Origin: Bordetella genomosp. 4
GTDB lineage: Bacteria > Pseudomonadota > Gammaproteobacteria > Burkholderiales > Burkholderiaceae_B
NCBI RefSeq assembly: GCF_002261185.1
Contig: NZ_NEVQ01000008.1
Coordinates: forward strand, 248,001-312,000
Direction of reading: 5' to 3'
Length of the DNA stretch: 64,000 bases
The position numbers were made by a program, and so were the translations under genes. This document shows, in pieces, positions 52,702 through 60,785 of this stretch (positions are counted from its first letter, which is position 1; each line of letters begins with the position of its first letter). The notes under the pieces were generated by a model. That model made no database searches. It saw nothing but the letters and a program-made list of their open reading frames with translations, and was not told the DNA's origin.

Positions 52702-54087
52702 ATGAATACCAATGCAATCAGCGCTGGCCGTCCCGTATCGGGGGAGTTTTCCGATCAGAACGTGCAAGACACTGCGGGCATGACACCGCGTAAAGTCGGC
52801 AAGAAAGAGTTGAACCGTGTCGTGCTGGCCTCGGTAGTGGGCAGTTTTGTTGAGTGGTTCGAGTTTTCTGTTTATGGCTATCTGGCCGCAATCCTCGGCA
52901 AAGTGTTTTTCCCGGCCAGTGAGCCGGGAGTGCAGTTGATCGCCTCATTGGCGGCGTTCGCCGTCGCGTTTTTTGCACGGCCTTTTGGTGGCTTTCTATT
53001 TGGCCCGATCGGCGATCGCTATGGCCGAAAGAACGTGCTGACGGTCACGATTCTGATGATGGCGCTGGCGACATGCGCCATCGGCTTGATCCCGTCGCAC
53101 GATACGATCGGTATTGCAGCGCCTATATTGCTGGTGGTGATGCGCTTGCTGCAAGGGATCTCGGCGGGCGGCGAGGGCAGTGGCGCTGCTATTTTTGTGG
53201 CGGAGTATTGCTCAGACAAACATCGCACAGCCGTGACGAGTTGGGTCGAGGTGGGTTGCATCAGCGGCTTTGCATTTGGCGCCATCATTACGACGGTTCT
53301 GACCAGCCTGTTCACGGCAGATCAGATCAATGATTGGGCCTGGCGTGTGCCGTTCCTGTTGGCATTGCCCTTGGGCGCGATTGGCCTGTACATCCGCAAC
53401 CATCTGGAGGAAACGCCGACCTTTCAAGCGGTGCGGGAAAGCAAGGCCGCGCCTCCCAAAGTCAGCTGGCGGCATTTGTTTGAAACGCATAGGGGCCCGC
53501 TGCTGCAGTCTTGCGGCTTGATCATTGTCACCAACATCACCTTGTATACGGTGGTGACGTATATCCCGACGTATTTGATCAGCACCTTGACCATGGCGCC
53601 TGCCCAAGGCTTCATGTTGTCGCTCGGACCGCAGATTTTCCTGATTGTGATGATCCCGGTCATGGGATGGCTGGCCGATCGCATCACGCGCAAAGCGACG
53701 ATGCTGGCAGGCAGCGTGGCGATCCTGGTGTTGGCGATTCCGTGCTTCAGCATGTTGTCGACGGGGGGCTATCTCGAGAAACTGGGCGCCTTGATGGTGA
53801 TGAATCTGTGCCTGGCTGCCATGCTGGGATGCATCTTTGCCGCCGTGCCTGCATTATTCGCACCTCATGTGCGGTTCACGGGAATGGCGATCAGCTACAA
53901 CGTGTCGGTGGCGTTGTTTGCGGGCACTGCACCCATGTTGAATGCGTGGCTGATTCAGCGTACGGGCAACCCGATGATGCCGGCCTATTACTTGATGCTG
54001 GGGGCGTTGGTCGGTGTGGTGGCGCTGTTGTATAGCCGTGACCGTACCGGCGAGCCCATGCATGGGGATGTGGCGCGTCCGCACTGA
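52702..54087 (+). CDS. MFS transporter, metabolite:H+ symporter (MHS) type
   Basis: A 461-residue twelve-helix transporter. LASVVGSFVEWFEFSVYGY is the diagnostic first helix of the MHS family (ProP/KgtP/ShiA relatives), and FGGFLFGPIGDRYGRKNVLT the conserved loop 2-3. It has a hydrophilic N-terminal tail of about 40 residues. GGGG precedes the ATG after five As. As the third gene after hyuAB it probably imports the cyclic amide or acid they use. The regulator downstream is convergent. Confidence 0.93.
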   Translation: MNTNAISAGRPVSGEFSDQNVQDTAGMTPRKVGKKELNRVVLASVVGSFVEWFEFSVYGYLAAILGKVFFPASEPGVQLIASLAAFAVAFFARPFGGFLFGPIGDRYGRKNVLTVTILMMALATCAIGLIPSHDTIGIAAPILLVVMRLLQGISAGGEGSGAAIFVAEYCSDKHRTAVTSWVEVGCISGFAFGAIITTVLTSLFTADQINDWAWRVPFLLALPLGAIGLYIRNHLEETPTFQAVRESKAAPPKVSWRHLFETHRGPLLQSCGLIIVTNITLYTVVTYIPTYLISTLTMAPAQGFMLSLGPQIFLIVMIPVMGWLADRITRKATMLAGSVAILVLAIPCFSMLSTGGYLEKLGALMVMNLCLAAMLGCIFAAVPALFAPHVRFTGMAISYNVSVALFAGTAPMLNAWLIQRTGNPMMPAYYLMLGALVGVVALLYSRDRTGEPMHGDVARPH

Positions 54088-54155
54088 ATGCGCAGGGGCG
54101 ATGCCCCTGTCGTAGTGATGACCGCACGGACGATGTCGGTTTTTCTGCGAGTATC

Positions 54156-55124
54156 TCAGCGCCGCGCGGTGTTCGACGCGCTGGAAACCCGGCGGCATGC
54201 CGAGGGATAGCCCACGATGTCTTCTGTGCAAACGTATTCCAACAACCATGCGGTGAACTGCTTGAGCAATGGCGAATGCTTGCGATCGGGTTTGATCAAC
54301 AGCGTGAAACGGGGCATTTTTTCCGCGGGCAGTTGTTTGAGCAGATCGATGCCATAGGGCGCCACGAGCCGGCCCGCGGCGATTTCTCTGACGGCATCGG
54401 CATAGGAGATAAAACCTACGCCGAGGCCCGCGAGGATGGCCTCCATCATTGCCGCGTGGGTATGCAGCAGCATGACTCGCTGCGAGGCACGTTCCTTTAC
54501 TTGCAGCAGGTCCAGCGTGTCGTCCCAGAGCGAGTTTGCCACCAACGACGTGACCACGCTGTGTTTGAGCAAGTCCGAGGGGCTGTTCAACGGGATCCGT
54601 TCCAGCAGGCCGGGCGTGGCGACCAGTACTTTCAAGTCGTCGATCAAGGGCGTTTCGATATAGTCGACGTTGCCGCCGTAATCCCAATGTATGGCCGCAT
54701 CCATCCCGCGATCATCGAGCTCGATCAAGTCCACACCCACAGCCATACGAAAGTCGATGCCAGGAAACAGCGCGGTGAATTGACCCAGCCGGGGCACCAG
54801 GAATTCCGTCGCAAAATACGGGCTGACATACAGATATAACTGCTGCGCCGTGCGAGAGGTCTGGACGGCGCTGACGCCCTGAGAGAACCGATCCAGCCCA
54901 TCACGCACGTGGTCATACAGCGTATGCGCCGCTTGGGTAGGAGTCAGGCTGCGGATATTGCGTTGGAACAGGGTCTGTTCCAAATGGGCTTCGAGTTGTT
55001 TGAGCTGTTGGCTGACGGCTTGCGGGGTGAGACACAGCTCTTCTGCAGCCTGGCGTATCGAGCCGCGGCGCATGATGGCCTCGAAGATACGTAAGGTATT
55101 CAAAGGAGGAAGGCGATAACGCAT
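54156..55124 (-). CDS. LysR family regulator, GcvA-like
   Basis: A 322-residue LysR regulator of the GcvA-like subgroup: PPLNTLRIFEAIMRRGSIRQAAEELCLTP (part shown) is followed by QAVSQQLKQLEAHLEQTLFQRN. The C-terminal domain carries LYVSPYFATEFLVPRLGQF, typical of the group. It is convergent with the hydantoinase-transporter genes and 69 bp away, so it may regulate them. Confidence 0.92.
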   Translation of the reverse strand: MRYRLPPLNTLRIFEAIMRRGSIRQAAEELCLTPQAVSQQLKQLEAHLEQTLFQRNIRSLTPTQAAHTLYDHVRDGLDRFSQGVSAVQTSRTAQQLYLYVSPYFATEFLVPRLGQFTALFPGIDFRMAVGVDLIELDDRGMDAAIHWDYGGNVDYIETPLIDDLKVLVATPGLLERIPLNSPSDLLKHSVVTSLVANSLWDDTLDLLQVKERASQRVMLLHTHAAMMEAILAGLGVGFISYADAVREIAAGRLVAPYGIDLLKQLPAEKMPRFTLLIKPDRKHSPLLKQFTAWLLEYVCTEDIVGYPSACRRVSSASNTARR

Positions 55125-55478
55125 GGTCGCGGATGGGACGCTCTGTGGGGTGCAATACGGAATGAAAGACGTCCCGCTATTACCAGGTCACGTGGAAACC
55201 CTCAATCGTAATCCTTTCTGAAGCAGGTCTTGGATCGGCAAGTATTTCTGCTTCGGGTGTCTGCGCGCGGTGATTTCCGTGCGAGTACCTTCGTGCTTTC
55301 TGCGTGCTCTTTCAGCAGAGGCTCAGGCATTGCAGTTGCTGACAAACACATTAATAATGAGTTGCAGAGCGCGCCGCCGGTGTTGTGGGGCGATTCTCCA
55401 TAGCGGGCGGTGGGCAGCGATAGGCGCGTCGTCACGGGGTGACAGAAGCGTGGGACCTTTTCTCTAGGAGGTACAGCA
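55125..55478. other. intergenic region, no gene seen
   Basis: A 354-bp divergent gap between the LysR gene and dodecin. It contains only short frames of unlike composition. The dodecin ribosome binding site (AGGAGG at 55466-55471) is at its right end. Confidence 0.6.
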
Positions 55479-55697
55479 ATGTCCAATAGCCATATCTACA
55501 AGCAGATCGAGTTGGTGGGATCGTCTACGAAGTCTTCGGACGATGCCATTACGCAGGCGATCGCTCGTGCATCGGAAACGTTGCGCAATCTGGATTGGTT
55601 CGAAGTCACTGAAGTGCGCGGCCATATCAAGGATGGCAAAGTTGCGCACTGGCAGGTGAGCCTGAAGATCGGGATGCGTCTGGAACAAGAGCCCTGA
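55479..55697 (+). CDS. dodecin family flavin-binding protein
   Basis: A 72-residue dodecin. SNSHIYKQIELVGSSTKSSDDAI and the LDWFEVTEVRGHIKDGK segment carry the aromatic Trp that sandwiches flavin, followed by HWQVSLKIGMRL. Dodecins assemble into dodecamers that store or buffer FMN/riboflavin. A strong AGGAGG lies 7 nt before the ATG. Directly downstream begins the 225-bp-phased repeat region. Confidence 0.96.
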   Translation: MSNSHIYKQIELVGSSTKSSDDAITQAIARASETLRNLDWFEVTEVRGHIKDGKVAHWQVSLKIGMRLEQEP

Positions 55698-55730
55698 CGC
55701 CGCGTGGGCGCAGCGACGCTGATTGCTGCG

Positions 55731-55846
55731 CATTTTTTCACCATGCATCGTAAGTGTTTGCGGTGTAAGGATTTTCTTTGCTTGTCCGAAAACTGTTCAG
55801 TGGCTTGTCCACATTGTCCGGGGATAAACCCAGGGCGTGTGGATAG
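55731..55846 (+). repeat. 225-bp-phased repeat, copy 1
   Basis: The most diverged of three ungapped 116-bp units whose starts lie exactly 225 bp apart. Its 67-bp core (55780-55846) contains GTTCAGTGGCTTGTCCACATT, GGGGATAA and GTGTGGATAG. TTGTCCACA and the complement of TGTGGATAG (CTATCCACA) each differ from DnaA box TTATCCACA by one base. Confidence 0.9.
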
Positions 55847-55955
55847 TTCAGGTCCGGGTGGGTGTGCAAAACTTCGCGGACCCTGAAATTTTCCGCTCCG
55901 GGGTGCGGGCTATTCGCGGGTTAGGCTAAAAAACCGGGCGGAAGCGACGATTGGT

Positions 55956-56071
55956 CATTTTTTGATCGACGATCGTAAGCCTTTGTCGCGAAAGGCGATT
56001 CTCTGCTTGTCAGAAAACTGTTCAGTGGCTTGTCCACATTACGCGGGGATAAGCTCAGGGTGTGTGGATAG
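55956..56071 (+). repeat. 225-bp-phased repeat, copy 2
   Basis: The second unit, core 56005-56071, nearly identical to copy 3 in the core. It begins with CATTTTTT, continues with an ATCGTAAG segment, and ends with the same TTGTCCACA, GGGGATAA and TGTGGATAG words at the same distances as copies 1 and 3. Confidence 0.92.
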
Positions 56072-56180
56072 TTGAGAAGGCAACCGGCATTGAGATCGAT
56101 GGAAAAAGAGGGTTTTGCGGTCGTCGATGCCGTTTCTTGGACTTTTATCCATGGAATCGCAGGTCCACGCATTGATTGGG

Positions 56181-56296
56181 CATTTTTTAAGCAGTGCTTC
56201 TAAGTCCTTGTCGTGAAAGATGATTCCCCGCTTGTCAGAAAACTGTTCAGTGGCTTGTCCACATTAGACGGGGATAAGCCTTGGGTGTGTGGATAG
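56181..56296 (+). repeat. 225-bp-phased repeat, copy 3
   Basis: The third unit, core 56230-56296. CATTTTTT at 56181 and the final GATAG keep exactly 225 bp from the matching points of copy 2. The spacers of 109 bp between units (55847-55955, 56072-56180) are of equal length but not visibly similar. No coding frame runs through the region. Confidence 0.92.
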
Positions 56297-56329
56297 AAAA
56301 ACGGGGGAAAGGTGTGAGCCTTTCCCCCG
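56297..56329 (-). terminator. intrinsic terminator of the FMN reductase gene
   Basis: CGGGGGAAAGG / CCTTTCCCCCG is a perfect 11-bp stem, followed on the minus strand by five Ts (56301-56297). It lies 41 bp after the reductase stop. Confidence 0.92.
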
Positions 56330-56370
56330 CTTCTGTTGCCTGCCGGCATATCGTCGGCAGTGATCTCGTC

Positions 56371-56925
56371 TTATGCCTTGAACTTGTTCACCCAGGCGAT
56401 ATAGCCATCGAGCCAGCCTTGCAGGAATTGGCGGGTGCGTTCGTTGGTGATGGTGTACTGATCGTCGATGAGCCCGGCGGTGTCTTGCAGGAACACCTCA
56501 GGGGTGGTGTACACATTGACGCCCTCCGCGGCGAGGATGTTGCGCAGGTGTTGTTGGGCCATGGCCGTGCCCGCAGCGCTGGGCGAGGTGCCCAGCAGGC
56601 CGCCGGCTTTGCCGGGCCACGAGTTTTGTCCCCAGGGACGGGAGCCCCAGTCGATCGCGTTTTTCAGGGCTGCAGGTATCGAGCGATTGTGCTCCGGGGT
56701 GACGAATAGCAGGCCATCGGCCTCGGCGATCAAGGCCTTTAGTTTAGCTGCCGGCGCGGGCAGATCCGTCTCAAGATCTTGGTTGAACAGGGGGATGTCA
56801 CCCAGGCTGGCGTATTCAAACTGGACGTCTGAGGGCGCGAGTTTTTCCAGGGCGCGAGCCAGGCGCAAATTGATAGAGGCGGCCCGCAGGCTGCCCACGA
56901 AAACCGCGATCTTGGTGTTGCTCAT
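56371..56925 (-). CDS. NAD(P)H-dependent FMN reductase (ChrR/SsuE-like)
   Basis: A 184-residue flavodoxin-fold reductase. The start at 56925 has GGAGCAAG upstream. The FMN phosphate loop is FVGSLRAASINLRLAR, with the flavin-binding FVTPEHNRSIPAALKNAIDW and GGLLGTSPSAAGT. These enzymes reduce FMN, quinones or chromate. Monocistronic with its own terminator; the upstream 56926-57240 region is gene-free. Confidence 0.94.
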   Translation of the reverse strand: MSNTKIAVFVGSLRAASINLRLARALEKLAPSDVQFEYASLGDIPLFNQDLETDLPAPAAKLKALIAEADGLLFVTPEHNRSIPAALKNAIDWGSRPWGQNSWPGKAGGLLGTSPSAAGTAMAQQHLRNILAAEGVNVYTTPEVFLQDTAGLIDDQYTITNERTRQFLQGWLDGYIAWVNKFKA

Positions 56926-57240
56926 TGCACTTGCTCCAGACGAGGGGAAAGCGCCTAGTGTAGACCTCGGTCTTTGCTGCCTCAATACACGGAACCCATA
57001 TATCGATGGCGATGAAAAGTATGTGGGACGGACAAGTATTGCGCACTGTTTTGGTGCAGGATGCGCTGTTATCTATGCACGTCGGCTTGAATTGGTGCGA
57101 TGCAGCAATAACGCGGGACGGTTCAGATGGTTTTCCCCCGGGAAGCGAGAAGCCCGCTAATTGGCATGCCGTTTGCTAGGGTAAGTACTAAGAGGCCGGA
57201 CTCGTTCGACACCGGCCCGCAAGCAACCAGGAGTTTTCGT
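56926..57240. other. divergent intergenic region
   Basis: A 315-bp gap with promoters for the divergent FMN reductase and ABM-domain genes. No gene or clear repeat was seen. Confidence 0.6.
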
Positions 57241-57786
57241 ATGTCCGCTCATGTTCCCGCACCTGTCACTATGCTGGTGACCCGCCACATTTCTCCCGAA
57301 CGTTATGGGGATTTTCTGACTTGGATGCGCCAGGGTGAAATCCTGGCAGCAGGCTTTCCAGGTTTCTTGGGCTCGGGGGTGTTGCAGCCTCCCGAAGGGG
57401 GCGATCAGTATCAGATCGTCCTGCGCTTTGTCGATGCCGCGAGTCTGGCCCGTTGGGAAAACTCGTTGCCGCGCCGGATGTGGCTCGAGCGCGGCGCAAG
57501 CCTGGTGCGTACGAGCCGGGTGCATCGTGTCAGCGGCATGGACACCTGGTTTGGCGCGGCGCGCACGGCGCCGCCTCGTTGGAAGCAGGCTGTCAGCATC
57601 TGGCTGGCGTATTTTCCGATGCTGTTGCTGTTCAGTTTGCTGCTGAATGAGCAGTTGAGCGCCTTGCCGATATTCTGGCGCGTGTTGGTCACGACGGTTT
57701 GCATGACGCCGGTGCTGTCTTTTATTTGTATTCCAGTTATTACCCGCCTGTTGCGCGGATGGTTGCAACCGTCTGCCAGAAATTAA
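57241..57786 (+). CDS. antibiotic biosynthesis monooxygenase (ABM) domain protein with membrane anchor
   Basis: A 181-residue protein. The start at 57241 follows AGGAGTTTTCGT. Residues 8-95 form an ABM ferredoxin-like domain (VTMLVTRHISPERYGDFLTW, YQIVLRFVDAASLARWENS). Two membrane helices follow (about 122-140 and 147-170), so the domain is held at the inner membrane. Related ABM-TM proteins are common but unassigned; whether it has oxygenase or haem-degrading activity is unknown. Confidence 0.85.
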   Translation: MSAHVPAPVTMLVTRHISPERYGDFLTWMRQGEILAAGFPGFLGSGVLQPPEGGDQYQIVLRFVDAASLARWENSLPRRMWLERGASLVRTSRVHRVSGMDTWFGAARTAPPRWKQAVSIWLAYFPMLLLFSLLLNEQLSALPIFWRVLVTTVCMTPVLSFICIPVITRLLRGWLQPSARN

Positions 57787-57912
57787 TCGTGGGGCGAGGT
57801 AGTTGACCGGAGTTGGCCGCTGATTCTTACATTTAGGATAAAGAACACTGACACTAGACTGAACATTAAACGAAAATTGTTTACACTTGCGTTATCTCAT
57901 CCGATTTCTAAG

Positions 57913-57940
57913 AAAGCGCGGCCACGCGGGGCGCGCTTTT
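57913..57940 (+). promoter_or_regulatory. terminator-like hairpin in the imelysin leader
   Basis: AAAGCGCG / CGCGCTTT form an 8-bp stem followed by TTTT, ending 7 bp before the AAAGGAG ribosome binding site of the imelysin gene. It has the shape of an intrinsic terminator placed inside the leader, which suggests attenuation; alternatively it ends an upstream transcript. Confidence 0.5.
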
Positions 57941-57961
57941 TCAACAAAGGAGATTGTTCCG

Positions 57962-59260
57962 ATGCGCAAGTTGCTCTATGGCGCGCTGCTGATGGCCGCC
58001 CTGACGGGAGGCGCCGCCCAGGCGGCTGCCGAACCCAAGGCGGTGGTGAAAACCTATTCTGACATCGCGTTGGCGGGTTATGAGGATTCGCTGACTACAG
58101 CACAGGCCTTGCGCACGGCAATTGATGCCCTGGTCGCCAAGCCCAGCGCCGAGACGCTGAAGGCCGCGCGTACCGCGTGGTTGGCGGCACGTGTGCCTTA
58201 CCAGCAAACGGAGGCGTTCCGCTTCGGCAATCCTATTGTGGACGATTGGGAAGGCAGCGTGAATGCCTGGCCGCTGGACGAGGGCCTGATCGATTACGTG
58301 GACGCGTCGTACGGCACAGAAAACGACGAGAACGCGTTCTATGCGGTCAATGTGATTGCCAACTCGAAGATCAATGTGGGCGGCAAGACCATCGACGCCA
58401 GCAAGATCACCCCTGAGCTGTTGTCCAAAACGCTGCACGAGGCCGATGGTAACGAGGCCAATGTGGCGACGGGCTATCACGCGATTGAATTCTTGTTGTG
58501 GGGGCAGGATCTGAACGGCACCGGCGCGGCGCCAGCCGATCGTACCGGCACACCGCAGGAACGCCACTCGGGCAACCGTCCGCACACGGACTTTGATCCC
58601 GCCAACTGCACGGGCGGCAATTGCGAGCGCCGTATCGCGTATCTCAAGGCGGTGACTGATCTGCTCGTCTCCGACCTGGAGGACATGGTCGCTAATTGGA
58701 AATCCGACGGCGCTGCACGCAAGGCTGTCGAAGAAGATCCCAAGGCCGGCTTGATCGCCATGATGACGGGGCTGGGCAGCCTGTCGTACGGCGAGCTGGC
58801 AGGCGAACGCATGAAGCTGGGTCTGATGCTGAACGATCCCGAAGAAGAGCACGACTGCTTCTCGGACAACACGCATAACTCGCACTATTACAACCAGATC
58901 GGTATCCGCAACGTGTATCTGGGCGACTACCAGCGCACGGACGGCAAGACGGTCAAGGGCGCGAGCCTGTCTGATCTCGTCAAGGCGCGTGATGCCAAGC
59001 TGGACGCAGAAATGCGCGCCAAGCTGGATGCGACGGTCGCGGCAATGCAGGCCATGCGGGATCGTGCAGAAAAAGTCGAGACCTATGATCAGATGATCGC
59101 GTCGGGCAATGCCGAGGGCAATGCGGTGGTGCAGAAAGCCATCGACAGCCTGATCGATCAGACGCGCAGCCTGGAGCGGGTGATTGCTGCCCTGGAATTG
59201 GGCGACGTCGCATTGGAAGGCTCGGATAGTCTGGACAAGCCGGAAGCCGTATTTCAGTGA
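57962..59260 (+). CDS. imelysin (peptidase M75) family iron-regulated protein
   Basis: A 432-residue periplasmic protein with signal peptide ending GAAQAAAEPK. The start at 57962 has AAAGGAG about 9 nt upstream; the longer frame would cover the leader hairpin. The imelysin signature GxHxxE is complete: Gly171-Tyr-His173-Ala-Ile-Glu176 (GYHAIEFLLWGQDLN). HDCFSDNTHNSHYYNQ adds conserved residues. Imelysins are iron-regulated (IrpA, IcmP, EfeO-like) and are thought to take part in iron uptake. First gene of a four-gene operon. Confidence 0.93.
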   Translation: MRKLLYGALLMAALTGGAAQAAAEPKAVVKTYSDIALAGYEDSLTTAQALRTAIDALVAKPSAETLKAARTAWLAARVPYQQTEAFRFGNPIVDDWEGSVNAWPLDEGLIDYVDASYGTENDENAFYAVNVIANSKINVGGKTIDASKITPELLSKTLHEADGNEANVATGYHAIEFLLWGQDLNGTGAAPADRTGTPQERHSGNRPHTDFDPANCTGGNCERRIAYLKAVTDLLVSDLEDMVANWKSDGAARKAVEEDPKAGLIAMMTGLGSLSYGELAGERMKLGLMLNDPEEEHDCFSDNTHNSHYYNQIGIRNVYLGDYQRTDGKTVKGASLSDLVKARDAKLDAEMRAKLDATVAAMQAMRDRAEKVETYDQMIASGNAEGNAVVQKAIDSLIDQTRSLERVIAALELGDVALEGSDSLDKPEAVFQ

Positions 59261-60765
59261 ACAAGCTCGCTGTTGCAATACTGACGGCGCTGGCGGCAGC
59301 CAGCGCCGTTGCTGCCTCTGATGGACGGGATGATCTGACAGAGGAGGACCGTGCGCGGGTGGCCAAGGTCACCGCGCCGACGCGCGATTTTTCTGCGCCG
59401 GAGTCATTCGAGACACTGCCTGCAGGGGCCGGGACCACGCGCAAGATGATCAATGCAGACATTTTTTCGCATCCGTCTGCCAATTTGACGTTCGAGGGAC
59501 GCCAGGAATTTCTGGTGGGCAATGGCTTGTTCCGCAAGGACTGGGTCTCGTCGCCGTCGTCGACGCAAGCCTCAGATGGCCTGGGGCCTTTGTTCAACGC
59601 ACGTTCGTGCCAGGCCTGTCACACCAAGGATGGCCGAGGTACGGTGCCCGGTTTTGATCCGCTTGAACGCTCGGATACTGTGGCTTTGTTGCTGCGCTTG
59701 TCGGTGCCAGCGACGACGGATGAGCAGCGCCAGCAATTGGCGTCGGGCCATCTGCCCTTTGTGCCTGAACCTGTTTATGGCGTGCAGTTGCAGAATTTCT
59801 CGGTAGCCGGATTGCCTTCCGAAGGCAGTCTGGAAATCGAGTATGAACCGGTGACGGTGCAACTGAACGGCGGCGAAACGGCGACGTTGATGAAGCCGAC
59901 TTACCGCATCGAAAACCTGGGCTATGGCCCCATGCGCAAGGACGTACAAATATCGCCGCGTATCGCCCAGCCCATGATAGGCCTGGGGTTGCTGGAGGCA
60001 ATTCATCCGGCTGACATTCTGGCCAACGCGGCTGCCGATCATGGCGATGGCATCAGCGGCCGGCCTAATTGGACGCGTGATCGCCGCACCGGCGAGCGTG
60101 TGTTGGGACGCTTTAATTGGAAGGCCAGCCAACCGACGGTAGAGCAGCAAAGCGCGGCGGCATTCTCGAATGACATGGGCTTGTCTACGCCGTTGTTCCC
60201 CAGTCATTATGGCGAGTGCACCAAGGCTCAATCTGCGTGCTTCGATATGCCGCACGGTGCACAACCGCATCTGGGCGAACACGAAGTCCCCGCCGAGCTG
60301 ATGGATTTCGTGACGACGTATTCCGTGAACCTGGCTGTGCCGCAGCGGCGTGATGTGGATGACGCGCGGGTGCTGGCCGGGAAAAAATTGTTTTACGAGG
60401 CGAATTGCGTTGCGTGTCACGTGCCGAAGTATGTGACGCGGCGAGATGCCGCGCGCGAGGAGCATCGCTTTCAGCTGATCTGGCCGTATACCGACATGTT
60501 GCTGCATGACATGGGCGAGGGATTGGCTGACCAGGTCTCCGAAGATGAGGCCAGCGGCAGCGAATGGCGCACGCCGCCCTTGTGGGGCATAGGCCTGACG
60601 CGCACGGTGAATCCCAATGCAACGTGGTTGCACGATGGGCGTGCGCGGTCGCTGTTGGAGGCGGTGCTGTGGCACGGGGGCGAAGCCCAGGCTGCGCGTG
60701 ACCGCGTCGTCGCGATGACGCCGGAGGAACGGGCAGACCTGATTCGATTCCTGGAGTCGCTGTGA
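59257..60765 (+). CDS. di-heme c-type cytochrome / thiol oxidoreductase-like (DUF1111)
   Basis: A 502-residue exported protein with two CxxCH haem c motifs: Cys118/Cys121/His122 (SCQACH) and Cys384/Cys387/His388 (NCVACH). Signal peptide ends at AASAVAASDG. The body matches the di-heme oxidoreductase group, distantly related to MauG/peroxidases. It starts at GTG 59257, overlapping the imelysin stop (GTGA). It may oxidise or reduce iron or a protein partner in the periplasm; that is inferred from context. Confidence 0.92.
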   Translation: MNKLAVAILTALAAASAVAASDGRDDLTEEDRARVAKVTAPTRDFSAPESFETLPAGAGTTRKMINADIFSHPSANLTFEGRQEFLVGNGLFRKDWVSSPSSTQASDGLGPLFNARSCQACHTKDGRGTVPGFDPLERSDTVALLLRLSVPATTDEQRQQLASGHLPFVPEPVYGVQLQNFSVAGLPSEGSLEIEYEPVTVQLNGGETATLMKPTYRIENLGYGPMRKDVQISPRIAQPMIGLGLLEAIHPADILANAAADHGDGISGRPNWTRDRRTGERVLGRFNWKASQPTVEQQSAAAFSNDMGLSTPLFPSHYGECTKAQSACFDMPHGAQPHLGEHEVPAELMDFVTTYSVNLAVPQRRDVDDARVLAGKKLFYEANCVACHVPKYVTRRDAAREEHRFQLIWPYTDMLLHDMGEGLADQVSEDEASGSEWRTPPLWGIGLTRTVNPNATWLHDGRARSLLEAVLWHGGEAQAARDRVVAMTPEERADLIRFLESL

Positions 60766-60785
60766 GCGATCCGATAGGAGTAAGT

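Noticed and set aside
57830-57910. Possible Fur box upstream of the imelysin operon
   Set aside because: Fur control is common for such operons, but no convincing site could be read here.
57941-59278. 445-codon open frame opposite the imelysin gene
   Set aside because: Antisense shadow of a gene with intact imelysin motifs and a good ribosome binding site.
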